Source of the DNA: Clostridiales bacterium UBA1763
GTDB lineage: Bacteria > Bacillota > Clostridia > Oscillospirales > Oscillospiraceae
Length of the DNA: 11,917 bases
Direction of reading: 5' to 3'
Assembly: GCA_002314685.1 (NCBI GenBank)
Contig: DCHB01000045.1
Location: 1 to 11,917, forward strand
Below, in pieces: positions 5,571 through 11,917 of the stretch; positions within the stretch are counted from its first letter, which is position 1; the number at the start of each line of letters is the position of its first letter. A program made the translations under genes and the position numbers. The notes under the pieces were generated by a model. That model was not told the DNA's origin and ran no database searches. It was given only the letters and a program-made list of their open reading frames with translations.

Positions 5571-6078
5571 GTTCGCGAAAGTAGTTTGTTTTGCTGAGGG
5601 CGGCGAAGAGGGCGGCACCTGCGGCGATGCCGAACACAGCCTGCACAACGTTAAGCGGAATATTTGCCGCCGCGGCAAGCCCGAAGCTGAGGGCGAAGAA
5701 TTCATAAGCAAAGTAGCCCGCGATAATAATTATTTCCGCGGCGATACCGCCAATAACGGCTTTAACAGTCGGCTTTTTGGGGATTGCGGATTTGAGAATT
5801 GCACCCGCGACGAGTGCGGCGGTGAACTTAATGACAAAGGTGCCGGGGACAAACATCGCATAGCCCAAAACAAGGTCGGCAAGCGCGGTGCCCGTGCCTG
5901 CGGCAAGTGCGCCCCACAAGGGACCGAGCAAAAAGCCCGCAAGCAGTACAAGCGCATCGCCCGCGTTAATATACCCACCCAATGGGGTGGGTATTCTAAT
6001 AACCATTGTTGCCACACAGCACAAAGCGGCGAACAGTCCCGCGAATATCAGCTTTTTTGTTGTCTTATCACTTTTCAT
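5566..6078 (-). CDS. ECF-type transporter S component (substrate unknown)
   Basis: This 170-aa, very hydrophobic protein resembles the substrate-binding S components of energy-coupling-factor vitamin transporters, small six-helix membrane proteins that capture a micronutrient and dock on a shared EcfA-EcfA'-EcfT module. Seen here: a short basic N-terminus (KSDKTTKK), about six membrane segments, and the family-like run TPLGGYINAGDALVLL (31-46), AGFLLGPLWGALAAGTGTALADL, then VPGTFVIKFTAALVAG. The substrate cannot be read from the sequence, and no riboswitch is visible that would hint at one. The start overlaps the stop of the ABC gene by ATGA. No EcfA or EcfT is in the window. The stop codon is the first codon of a heptamer array. 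A perfect 10-bp hairpin (5971-5994) lies inside the coding sequence. Confidence 0.8.
   Translation of the reverse strand: MKSDKTTKKLIFAGLFAALCCVATMVIRIPTPLGGYINAGDALVLLAGFLLGPLWGALAAGTGTALADLVLGYAMFVPGTFVIKFTAALVAGAILKSAIPKKPTVKAVIGGIAAEIIIIAGYFAYEFFALSFGLAAAANIPLNVVQAVFGIAAGAALFAALSKTNYFREL
5971..5994 (-). other. Perfect intragenic hairpin in the ECF gene
   Basis: ATACCCACCC (5971-5980), loop AATG, GGGTGGGTAT (5985-5994): a perfect 10-bp stem with a 4-base loop, encoding part of the conserved PTPLGGY segment near codons 30-37. It may slow the ribosome or be a chance result of CCC/GGG codons. Confidence 0.6.
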
Positions 6079-7805
6079 TCGTTCTGCGCCCTGTAAAGCT
6101 CCGCATAAAGTCCGTTTTTCGCCAAAAGCTCCGCGTGCGTGCCCGACTCGGCAAGCTCGCCGTTTTCGATAACGGCAATCGTGTCGGCATCCTTAATTGT
6201 TGAAAGTCGGTGCGCAATTATTATGCTCGTTCTGCCCTCGCTGAGCTTATTGAGTGAGCGCTGAATTGAGCGCTCCGTCACAGTGTCGAGCGCGCTCGTT
6301 GCCTCGTCAAGAACGAGTATCGGCGGGTTTTTGAGAAACACTCTCGCGATTGAAATTCTCTGCTTCTGACCGCCCGAAAGCATAACGCCGCGCTCGCCTA
6401 TAAAGCTGCTATAGCCGTCGGGCATATTCATTATTTCGTCGTGGATTTCGGCAAGGCGTGCGGCGTTTTGGATTTCCTCGTCTGACGCGTCGGGCTTGCC
6501 GTAGCGTATATTGTCGGCAACCGTGCCCGCAAAGAGGAAAACGTCCTGCTCGATTATGCCGACAGCCCTGTGAAGCGAGGCTTGCGTCAGCCTGCGAAGG
6601 TCAATGCCGTCGAGGGTAATCTCGCCGCTGTCGGGCTCGTAAAAGCGAAGAAGAAGCTTGCTTATTGTTGTCTTTCCGCCGCCCGAGGGGCCTATGAGCG
6701 CGAGCGTTTTGCCCTTTGAAAGCGACAAAGTGACGCTGTGTAAAACCTCGGCTTTATCGTAGGTAAAGCTCACGTTATTAAACTCGATATTGCCCTCAAC
6801 CGCTTGCAGCTCAAGGGCATTTTCGCAGTCGGTAATAGTGGGCTCGGTGCGCATAAGCTCCAAAAATCTCTCGAAGCCCGCGGAGCCCTGCATATAAAGC
6901 TCGGCAAACTGCGCGAGCTTGCGAATGGGTGTAACAAAGGTGCTGACATAGAGCGTGAAGGTCACGAGCTCAATATAGTCGAGCGAGCCGCGCATTATGA
7001 AATATCCGCCCGCGGCAATGACCGCGACGGGCATAATGCTCAGCGTAAATTCCATGCCGCTCATGAACAGTCCCATTGAACGGTAGTAGTCCGTTTTTGC
7101 CGTGCGGTAGAGGTCGTTTGCACTGTAAAATTTCTCGCGCTCGAGTGCCTCATTTGCGAAAGCCTTTGCCGTGCGAATGCCCGACACGCCGTTTTCAAGT
7201 GCGGAGAAAATCACGCCCGTTTTACGCTTGACCTCGAGGTTTGCGTTGCGCATTTTAACGCGCTGACTTAGCGTAAACCACAGGCACAACGGAATGAGAA
7301 CGCACAAAACGAGGGCAAGCTGCCAATTTATCGTGAACATTAAAACCGTCGCGCCGATGACGGTCAGCGTGCAGATTAAAATGTTCTCGGGACCGTGATG
7401 CGCAAGCTCGGTTATCTCGAAAAGGTCGCTTGTGAGGCGGCTCATGAGCGTGCCCGTGCGGCTTCTGTCGAAAAATTCCGACGACAGCCCCTGCAGGTGC
7501 GCGAACAGATCCTCGCGCATTTTTGCCTCGACCAGAACGCCCATTCTGTGCCCGATAATCGTTATCGCGTAGTACAGAAGCGACTTGAGCAGATAAGCCG
7601 CGGTGAGTATCGCCATGACGATGAAAAAGGTCTTGTAAAGACTCTGCGGCAGATAGGTTTCCATGCTGTTTTTGGATATGTACGGAAACACGAGGTCAAT
7701 CGCCGATACGAGCGCGGCACAGCCCATGTCGATTGCAAATAGCTTCTTTTGGTCGGCAATGTAGGATATGAAAATTTTAAGCGGTTTTTTTGAATAATCC
7801 TTCAT
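6075..7805 (-). CDS. ABC exporter half-transporter (membrane + ATPase fused)
   Basis: This 576-aa type IV (MsbA/MdlB-like) exporter probably works as a homodimer, using ATP to move a substrate out across the membrane. Residues 1-310 hold about six membrane helices. The nucleotide-binding domain has Walker A GPSGGGKTT (372-380), Q-loop Gln420, signature LSGGQ (476-480), Walker B ILVLDE (496-501), D-loop SALD (504-507) and switch His532, all intact, so it should be active. Single-gene exporters of this class carry lipids, peptides or drugs; the substrate cannot be told here. It overlaps rnhA upstream and the ECF gene downstream by ATGA. No weakly matching partner half-transporter is nearby. Confidence 0.93.
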   Translation of the reverse strand: MKDYSKKPLKIFISYIADQKKLFAIDMGCAALVSAIDLVFPYISKNSMETYLPQSLYKTFFIVMAILTAAYLLKSLLYYAITIIGHRMGVLVEAKMREDLFAHLQGLSSEFFDRSRTGTLMSRLTSDLFEITELAHHGPENILICTLTVIGATVLMFTINWQLALVLCVLIPLCLWFTLSQRVKMRNANLEVKRKTGVIFSALENGVSGIRTAKAFANEALEREKFYSANDLYRTAKTDYYRSMGLFMSGMEFTLSIMPVAVIAAGGYFIMRGSLDYIELVTFTLYVSTFVTPIRKLAQFAELYMQGSAGFERFLELMRTEPTITDCENALELQAVEGNIEFNNVSFTYDKAEVLHSVTLSLSKGKTLALIGPSGGGKTTISKLLLRFYEPDSGEITLDGIDLRRLTQASLHRAVGIIEQDVFLFAGTVADNIRYGKPDASDEEIQNAARLAEIHDEIMNMPDGYSSFIGERGVMLSGGQKQRISIARVFLKNPPILVLDEATSALDTVTERSIQRSLNKLSEGRTSIIIAHRLSTIKDADTIAVIENGELAESGTHAELLAKNGLYAELYRAQNE

Positions 7806-8239
7806 GCAAATTTCGTTCTTTCCGCGACTGCGAGGGCGTCACAGCGGTTGTTATATTCGTTTTCCGCGTGCCCCTTCACCCAATGGCAGTGCACCTCGTG
7901 CATATTATAAAGCTTGAGCAGGGTTTCCCAAAGGTCTGTGTTGAGTGCGGGCTTTTTGTCGGCTTTTTTCCAGCCGTTTTTCTGCCACGACTCAGCCCAG
8001 CCCTTGCTCAGCGCGTCGATTACATACTTTGAGTCGGAGTAAAGCTCAACCGTGCAGGGCTCCTTGAGTGCCTGCAGCGCGACTATAACTCCCGTGAGCT
8101 CCATTCTGTTGTTTGTGGTGCTTTTTTCGCCGCCCGACAGCTCCTTCGTGTGTCCGTTGTAGCGCAAAATCGCACCCCAGCCGCCGGGACCCGGGTTGCC
8201 CGAGCAGGCGCCGTCCGTGTAAATAGTTACTGTTTTCAT
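7802..8239 (-). CDS. rnhA: Ribonuclease HI
   Basis: RNase HI cuts the RNA strand of RNA-DNA hybrids, removing R-loops and primers. The 145 aa align closely with the E. coli type (155 aa). All four metal-binding acidic residues are present: Asp9 (YTDGACSGNPGPGGWG), Glu47 (NNRMEL), Asp69 (YSDSKYV) and Asp134 (NNRCD), as is the loop His124 (WVKGH). The basic protrusion WQKNGWKKADKKP (about 85-97), used to hold the hybrid, is kept. No N-terminal hybrid-binding domain is present, so it is the minimal bacterial form. It is embedded by ATGA overlaps between the SHOCT-like gene and the ABC exporter, with only weak ribosome sites, so its expression is likely coupled to the upstream gene. Confidence 0.97.
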   Translation of the reverse strand: MKTVTIYTDGACSGNPGPGGWGAILRYNGHTKELSGGEKSTTNNRMELTGVIVALQALKEPCTVELYSDSKYVIDALSKGWAESWQKNGWKKADKKPALNTDLWETLLKLYNMHEVHCHWVKGHAENEYNNRCDALAVAERTKFA

Positions 8240-8628
8240 AGTCCGTATCTTTTGAGCATGAGCTTGTACTCTTCGCGGCTAATTATGCCGTTTTTGAGCA
8301 TACTTTTGAGCTGTTTAATTCTCTTTTCGTCCTCTGTCGTGTAGTCGGAGGGGTCAATGTCAATATGGTCTGCCTCTTTGCAGTCGTAAAGCTCCTCGTC
8401 GGCATCGTCCTCGCCTATTATTTCGCTGACCTTGCCCATAAAATCCTTGCCCTGAAGCTTTTTTGCCACATTGACGGCAACAACAATCAAAATAATTACG
8501 GCAACAACCGCGAATATCGCAAAGCCTGACGAATTTATCGTGTTTTCGTCAATAAGGCTGAATAATATTGCGACAACAAATACAATCCAGCCAATCGGAG
8601 ATTTCTTTTTTTCCTTCTTATCCTTCAC
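8236..8628 (-). CDS. Small membrane protein with C-terminal SHOCT-like domain
   Basis: Unknown function. From the GTG start chosen here (8628) it has 130 aa: a basic N-terminus (KDKKEKKK), two membrane segments (about 10-25 and 32-55), an acidic linker, and a C-terminal short helix pair (about 103-128, RIKQLKSMLKNGIISREEY) of the SHOCT type, a small domain often found at the ends of membrane-associated bacterial proteins. Start choice: the frame opens at an ATG (8646) lying inside a heptamer-repeat motif without a ribosome site, while GGAGGG sits 6 bases ahead of the GTG at 8628. I therefore judge the first six codons untranslated. It is the first gene of the operon with rnhA, the ABC exporter and the ECF gene; its stop overlaps the rnhA start. 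Confidence 0.75.
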   Translation of the reverse strand: MKDKKEKKKSPIGWIVFVVAILFSLIDENTINSSGFAIFAVVAVIILIVVAVNVAKKLQGKDFMGKVSEIIGEDDADEELYDCKEADHIDIDPSDYTTEDEKRIKQLKSMLKNGIISREEYKLMLKRYGL

Positions 8629-8638
8629 AGTTTTCCCT

Positions 8639-8689
8639 CCACTCATAGTTCTTCACTCATCACTCATCACTCATAGTTCTTCACTCACA
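8639..8689 (-). repeat. Heptamer array H5 upstream of the SHOCT-like gene
   Basis: ACTCATC/ATAGTTCTTC units on the plus strand, ending 6 bases from the ribosome site GGAGGG of the SHOCT-like gene. Copy-number change here would move the gene away from any upstream promoter without altering the frame. Confidence 0.85.
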
Positions 8690-8740
8690 ACGCGGGCTCA
8701 TTGCGCTTGCGCTCCATTCACCCCTACGGGTGCAAGCTAA
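8688..8740 (+). repeat. R3 element, copy B
   Basis: Matches the reverse complement of 5086-5136 at most positions. It contains CGGGCTCATT, GCGC-TT-GCGC, GCTCCATTCA and the hairpin CACCC-CTAC-GGGTG (8719-8732). Confidence 0.8.
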
Positions 8741-8769
8741 GACAAAAAATCTTCAACATTGCAACGCAA

Positions 8770-8976
8770 CAGCCTGTAAAGATGTGCGTGGCTGAAGTGT
8801 ATAGAAACCGCCGCAGGTGCATCGGGGGAATACCAAGTAAAGACTTTGCGGCGGAAATAGTGCGCTCAGGGGATTCCAAAGGGTTCTCCCTTTGGTCGCG
8901 TTTCTTTTGCAACTTTTCTTTGGCGAAACAAAGAAAAGTCGAAGAAATTACAGCTGCACTATATTCAGCAAACCAA
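8770..8976 (+). repeat. R1 structured repeat, copy B
   Basis: Full-length copy. Stems: CAGCC (8770-8774) with GGCTG (8790-8794); CCGCCGCA (8808-8815) with TGCGGCGG (8847-8854); CCAAAGGG (8876-8883) with CCCTTTGG (8888-8895); ACTTTTCTTTG (8912-8922) with CAAAGAAAAGT (8929-8939). Four separate inverted repeats in about 200 bases indicate selection for structure. Transcription direction is unknown. Confidence 0.88.
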
Positions 8977-9020
8977 CTCTTCACTCATCACTCTTCACTC
9001 ATCACTCTTCACTCTTAGTT
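8976..9020 (-). repeat. Heptamer array H6 behind the gyrA terminator
   Basis: Six ACTCTTC/ACTCATC units, alternating. On the minus strand it follows the gyrA terminator and opens with GAACTAAGAGTGA, as H2 does after rpsT. Confidence 0.88.
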
Positions 9021-9021
9021 C

Positions 9022-9056
9022 AAAAAGGTGCAAGGTATTAAACTTTGCACCTTTTT
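9022..9056 (-). terminator. Bidirectional intrinsic terminator of gyrA
   Basis: AAAAAGGTGCAA (9022-9033) pairs with TTGCACCTTTTT (9045-9056); flanked by A and T runs. It lies 4 bases past the gyrA stop codon. Confidence 0.92.
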
Positions 9057-9060
9057 TCTA

Positions 9061-11565
9061 TCACTCCTGCGGGGCTTCCTCAGCCGTTTCCGCGGATGCT
9101 TCCTCGGTCTCCTCCTTGTCGGTGAGGGCGATGGAAATTACCTTCGCCTGACCGTTGAGGCGCATAACTCTTACGCCCTGAGTGCTTCTGCCGAGGCAGG
9201 ATATGCTCTGAATATCCATACGGATTATCGTGCCGTCGTCGGCAATGACGAGCAGGTCATCACTGTCGGACACGACCTTGACATCGGAGATGAAGCCCGT
9301 CTTTTCGGTGATGTTGTAGTTTTTAAGTCCCATACCGCCGCGGTTCTGCACGGTATATTCGCCGACCTCGGTGCGCTTGCCGTAGCCGTTTTCGGTAATT
9401 GAAAGCAGAGTCATTCCCTCGGCGGCTATGCCCGCGCCGACAACAAAGTCGTCAGCCTTAAGTCTTATGCCGCGCACGCCGACTGCGTCGCGTCCCATGC
9501 TTCTCGCGTCGGTCTCGTCAAAGCATATCGCCATGCCGCCGTGGGTTGCAATGAGTATCCTGCTGTTGCCGTCGGTCTGCAAAACGGTCATAAGCTCGTC
9601 GCCCTCGTCGAGAGTCAGTGCGCGGATGCCGCTTGTGCGGATGTTCTTGAACGCCGACTGTGCGGTGCGCTTGACCGTGCCGTTGCGGGTTACAAACATG
9701 AGGAAGCTCTCCTCGTCGATGCCCCTGCCCGCTATCATGGCGCTGACCTTTTCGCCCGACTCAACGGGGATTATATTGACAATATTTGTGCCGCGTGCAC
9801 TGCGTCCCGCCTCGGGGATGCGGTAGCCCTTGCGGACATAAACCTTGCCCTTGTTTGTGAAGAACAGAATACTGTCGTGAGTCGATGCCGTGAACACCGT
9901 GTCGACATAGTCCTCCTCGCGGGTGCTCATGGCACGCACGCCCTTGCCGCCTCTGCCCTGTGCGCGGTATTCGCTCGCGGGCAGTCGCTTGATATAGCCG
10001 TTATGGGTGAGGGTATAGACACACTCCTCCTCCTCGATGAGGTCTTCAATGTCTATCTCGTCCTCGACATCCTGTATCTCGGTGCGGCGCTTGTCGCCGT
10101 ACTTATCGCGGATTGCGCTCAGCTCATCCTTGAGGACAGCCTTAATCTTCTCGGGGTCTGCAAGCAGGCTCTTGAAGTAGGCAATTCTTTCCTCAAGCTC
10201 CTTATACTCGGTCTCGAGCTTTTCGCGGTCAAGTCCCTGCAGTGCCTTAAGACGCATATCGAGGATTGCCTGCGCCTGAATATCGTCAAGCCCGAAGCGA
10301 TTCATAAGATTTTGCTTCGCGTCGTCGTAGCTGTTTCTTATTATGCGGATGACCTCGTCGATATTATCCTGCGCGATGAGAAGTCCCTCCAAAAGATGAG
10401 CTCTCTCCTCGGCTTTTCTGAGGTCGAATTTTGTTCTGCGCACGATGAGCTCCTCCTGGAAGGAGAGGTACTCGTCGATAATATGGCGCAGATTGAGTAT
10501 CTTCGGCTGAGTCTGGTTATTGACCAGCGCCAGCATGATAATCGAGAAATTGGACTGCAGCTGAGTCTGCATATACAGCTTATTGAGCACAACCTGCGGG
10601 TTTGCGTCGCGCTTGAGCTCGATTACAACGCGCATACCGTTTCGGTCTGTCTCGTCACGCAGGTCGGATATGCCCTCGAGGCGCTTTTCCTTGACCTGCT
10701 CGGCGATGTTGCGGATAAGCTGACGCTTGTTGACCTGATAGGGAAGCTCGCTGACAATTATACGGACTCTGTCCTTGCCGAATTCCTCAAACTCACAGCG
10801 GGCACGCACGGTGACCTTGCCGCGTCCCGTTGCATAAGCCTGACGGATGCCGCTTCTGCCCATGATGATACCCTTTGTCGGGAAGTCGGGACCCTGCACG
10901 TACTGCATGAGCTCTGTTATCGTCGCCTCGGGATTGTCGAGCACGCAGATGCAGGCATCAATTACCTCCGCAAGATTGTGCGGGGGAATGTTCGTCGCCA
11001 TGCCGACCGCGATGCCCGATGAGCCGTTCACGAGCAGATTCGGGAAGCGTGAGGGCAGTACGCGGGGCTCCTTGCGCGACTCGTCAAAGTTCGGGTCCCA
11101 ATCGACCGTGTCCTTGTTAATATCGCGGAGCATTTCGTCTGCAATGCGGCTCATTCTCGCCTCGGTATAACGGTAAGCGGCAGGGGGGTCTCCGTCAACG
11201 GAGCCGAAGTTGCCGTGACCGTCAACGAGCATATAGCGCATTGAGAAGTCCTGCGCAAGTCTGACCATAGCATCGTAAACCGACGCGTCACCGTGAGGAT
11301 GATAGCGACCGAGCACGTCGCCGACGCAGGTAGCCGACTTCTTAAACGGCTTGTCGCTTGTCAGACCGTCCTCGTACATTGCATACAAAATTCTGCGGTG
11401 AACGGGCTTCAAGCCGTCGCGCACGTCGGGCAGTGCTCTGCCGACTATGACGCTCATCGCATAATCTATATAGCTCGTCTGCATCTCGCTGACAAGCTCC
11501 GATTCAGTTATAACCTGATTGGGAAATGCTATATCTTCAGGCTTATAATCCCTATTATGTGCCAT
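9061..11565 (-). CDS. gyrA: DNA gyrase subunit A
   Basis: GyrA cuts and rejoins DNA in the A2B2 gyrase that introduces negative supercoils. The 834 aa are near the usual length. The breakage-reunion domain has RALPDVRDGLKPVHRRIL (43-60) and catalytic Tyr133 (AYRYTE). The quinolone region reads HPHGDASVYD (89-98), with Ala94 where E. coli has Ser83 and Asp98 matching Asp87. A coiled-coil tower occupies about 375-500. The C-terminal six-bladed wrapping domain starts near 505 and has the GyrA box as QGRGGKG (536-542; usual QRRGGKG), which marks gyrase rather than topoisomerase IV. An acidic tail (EETEEASAETAEEAPQE) ends it. GGAGGA lies 6 bases before the ATG. gyrB is not adjacent within the window; a repeat zone fills the 5' side. 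Confidence 0.97.
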   Translation of the reverse strand: MAHNRDYKPEDIAFPNQVITESELVSEMQTSYIDYAMSVIVGRALPDVRDGLKPVHRRILYAMYEDGLTSDKPFKKSATCVGDVLGRYHPHGDASVYDAMVRLAQDFSMRYMLVDGHGNFGSVDGDPPAAYRYTEARMSRIADEMLRDINKDTVDWDPNFDESRKEPRVLPSRFPNLLVNGSSGIAVGMATNIPPHNLAEVIDACICVLDNPEATITELMQYVQGPDFPTKGIIMGRSGIRQAYATGRGKVTVRARCEFEEFGKDRVRIIVSELPYQVNKRQLIRNIAEQVKEKRLEGISDLRDETDRNGMRVVIELKRDANPQVVLNKLYMQTQLQSNFSIIMLALVNNQTQPKILNLRHIIDEYLSFQEELIVRRTKFDLRKAEERAHLLEGLLIAQDNIDEVIRIIRNSYDDAKQNLMNRFGLDDIQAQAILDMRLKALQGLDREKLETEYKELEERIAYFKSLLADPEKIKAVLKDELSAIRDKYGDKRRTEIQDVEDEIDIEDLIEEEECVYTLTHNGYIKRLPASEYRAQGRGGKGVRAMSTREEDYVDTVFTASTHDSILFFTNKGKVYVRKGYRIPEAGRSARGTNIVNIIPVESGEKVSAMIAGRGIDEESFLMFVTRNGTVKRTAQSAFKNIRTSGIRALTLDEGDELMTVLQTDGNSRILIATHGGMAICFDETDARSMGRDAVGVRGIRLKADDFVVGAGIAAEGMTLLSITENGYGKRTEVGEYTVQNRGGMGLKNYNITEKTGFISDVKVVSDSDDLLVIADDGTIIRMDIQSISCLGRSTQGVRVMRLNGQAKVISIALTDKEETEEASAETAEEAPQE

Positions 11566-11581
11566 AATTTCCTCCGTTTTT

Positions 11582-11694
11582 AATTTCGGTTAGAAGCTTT
11601 ATCTAATCTATTTTGCCGATGCCCGACCGGTGACGTTTTGCTAAAGTCAAGATGTCCCCTAACAAATAGGTGCACTGCAAAGTTTAGCACCTAA
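11582..11694 (+). repeat. R2 structured repeat, copy C, in the gyrA 5' region
   Basis: Ungapped match to 5380-5493. Hairpin TTAGA (11590-11594)/TCTAA (11602-11606); long-range pair TGCTAAA (11639-11645)/TTTAGCA (11683-11689). It starts 7 bases upstream of the gyrA ribosome site (GGAGG, 11575-11571), so its reverse complement would be in the gyrA leader if transcription starts farther up. Confidence 0.85.
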
Positions 11695-11720
11695 CACTCA
11701 TCACTCATAGTTCTTCACTC
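11695..11720 (-). repeat. Heptamer array H7 between R2 and R3
   Basis: ACTCATC, ACTCATAGTT, CTTCACTC units on the plus strand, joining R2 to R3 as in the right part of zone A and left part of zone B. Confidence 0.8.
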
Positions 11721-11757
11721 TCAAAGCGGGGTCATTTCATTCCCCCCTACGGGTGCT
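11717..11757 (+). repeat. R3 element, copy C (shortened)
   Basis: Same ends as copy B (CACTC...GCGGG.TCATT and CCCCTACGGGTGC), but about 10 bases around the middle GCGCTTGCGC segment are missing. Confidence 0.7.
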
Positions 11758-11793
11758 GACTAAGATATAAAACCTTGCAAGCTTGCAACGCAA

Positions 11794-11917
11794 CAGCCTG
11801 TAAAGATGTGCGTGGCTGAAGTGTATAGAAACCTCCGCAGGTGCATCGGGGTGGGACCGGGTAAAGACTTTGCGGCGGAAATAGTGCGCTACGGGGATTC
11901 CAAAGGGTTCTCCCTTT
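11794..11917 (+). repeat. R1 structured repeat, copy C (partial, runs off the window)
   Basis: Matches 8770 onward up to the window end. Stem CCTCCGCA with TGCGGCGG keeps pairing through a G-T wobble. The hairpin CCAAAGGG (11900-11907)/CCCTTT is cut by the window edge. Confidence 0.88.

Larger units (their letters stand above)
8629..9060. other. Gene-free repeat zone B (gyrA / SHOCT-like operon)
   Basis: Order on the plus strand: heptamer array, R3, R1, heptamer array, gyrA terminator. Both flanking genes are on the minus strand, so the operon promoter should be inside, yet I see no clear -35/-10 pair on the minus strand in it. Confidence 0.8.
11566..11917. other. Gene-free repeat zone C upstream of gyrA
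   Basis: Order on the plus strand: gyrA ribosome site, R2, heptamer array, R3 (internally shortened), R1 cut by the window end. No convincing sigma-A promoter for gyrA was found on the minus strand within it. Confidence 0.8.

Noticed and set aside
5205..5597. 130-codon frame through repeat zone A, and the similar frame at 8701-9018
   Set aside because: Both are translations of R1/R2 and heptamer arrays (periodic SSLITHH tail); R1 is in opposite orientation in the two zones and the frame is not conserved.
8629..9060. tRNA or other known RNA gene in the repeat zones
   Set aside because: No cloverleaf, T-loop or CCA-type end was found on either strand.
9541..11022. 493-codon open frame on the plus strand opposite gyrA
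   Set aside because: It is fully antisense to a clear gyrA, without family motifs, and arises from the codon bias of the GC-rich real gene.

Overview
The window looks like a chromosomal segment from a spore-forming, medium-GC Clostridia lineage (Oscillospiraceae/Ruminococcaceae-like). This is inferred from a GPR spore protease, chromosomal parA-parB with two parS sites, bacterial S20, MscL and GyrA, all with strong Shine-Dalgarno sites. The taxonomic guess is inference and no species can be named. The parAB/parS locus and gyrA suggest an origin-proximal region.

Layout, left to right: a minus-strand cluster reads gpr (4436-3591) -> parA -> parB -> serS -> mscL, ending in a strong bidirectional terminator at 26-58. 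A textbook sigma-A promoter in front of parA abuts one parS site, and a second parS abuts the gpr stop codon. Divergently, rpsT (S20) lies on the plus strand behind a long structured leader and is closed by a terminator at 4992-5028. After a 536-base gene-free repeat zone comes a minus-strand operon of four genes, each overlapping the next by ATGA: a small SHOCT-like membrane protein, rnhA, an ABC exporter, and an ECF-type S component. After another 432-base repeat zone comes monocistronic gyrA (minus strand, 834 aa). The window ends in a third repeat zone of 352 bases.

The three gene-free zones share four interspersed elements. H is a heptamer array (ACTCATC/ACTCTTC). R1 is a structured element of about 210 bp. 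R2 is about 112 bp. R3 is about 50 bp. They are shuffled in order and relative orientation, lie only between genes, and R1 carries hairpins, one of which is kept by compensatory changes between copies. Heptamer arrays start right behind the three clear terminators and read GATGAGT in the direction of the gene just ended. No transposase or other protein gene accompanies them. This repeat/RNA-like family is the best candidate in the window for something undescribed. The rest is conserved housekeeping: chromosome segregation, translation, osmotic protection, DNA supercoiling, RNA-DNA hybrid removal and transport.
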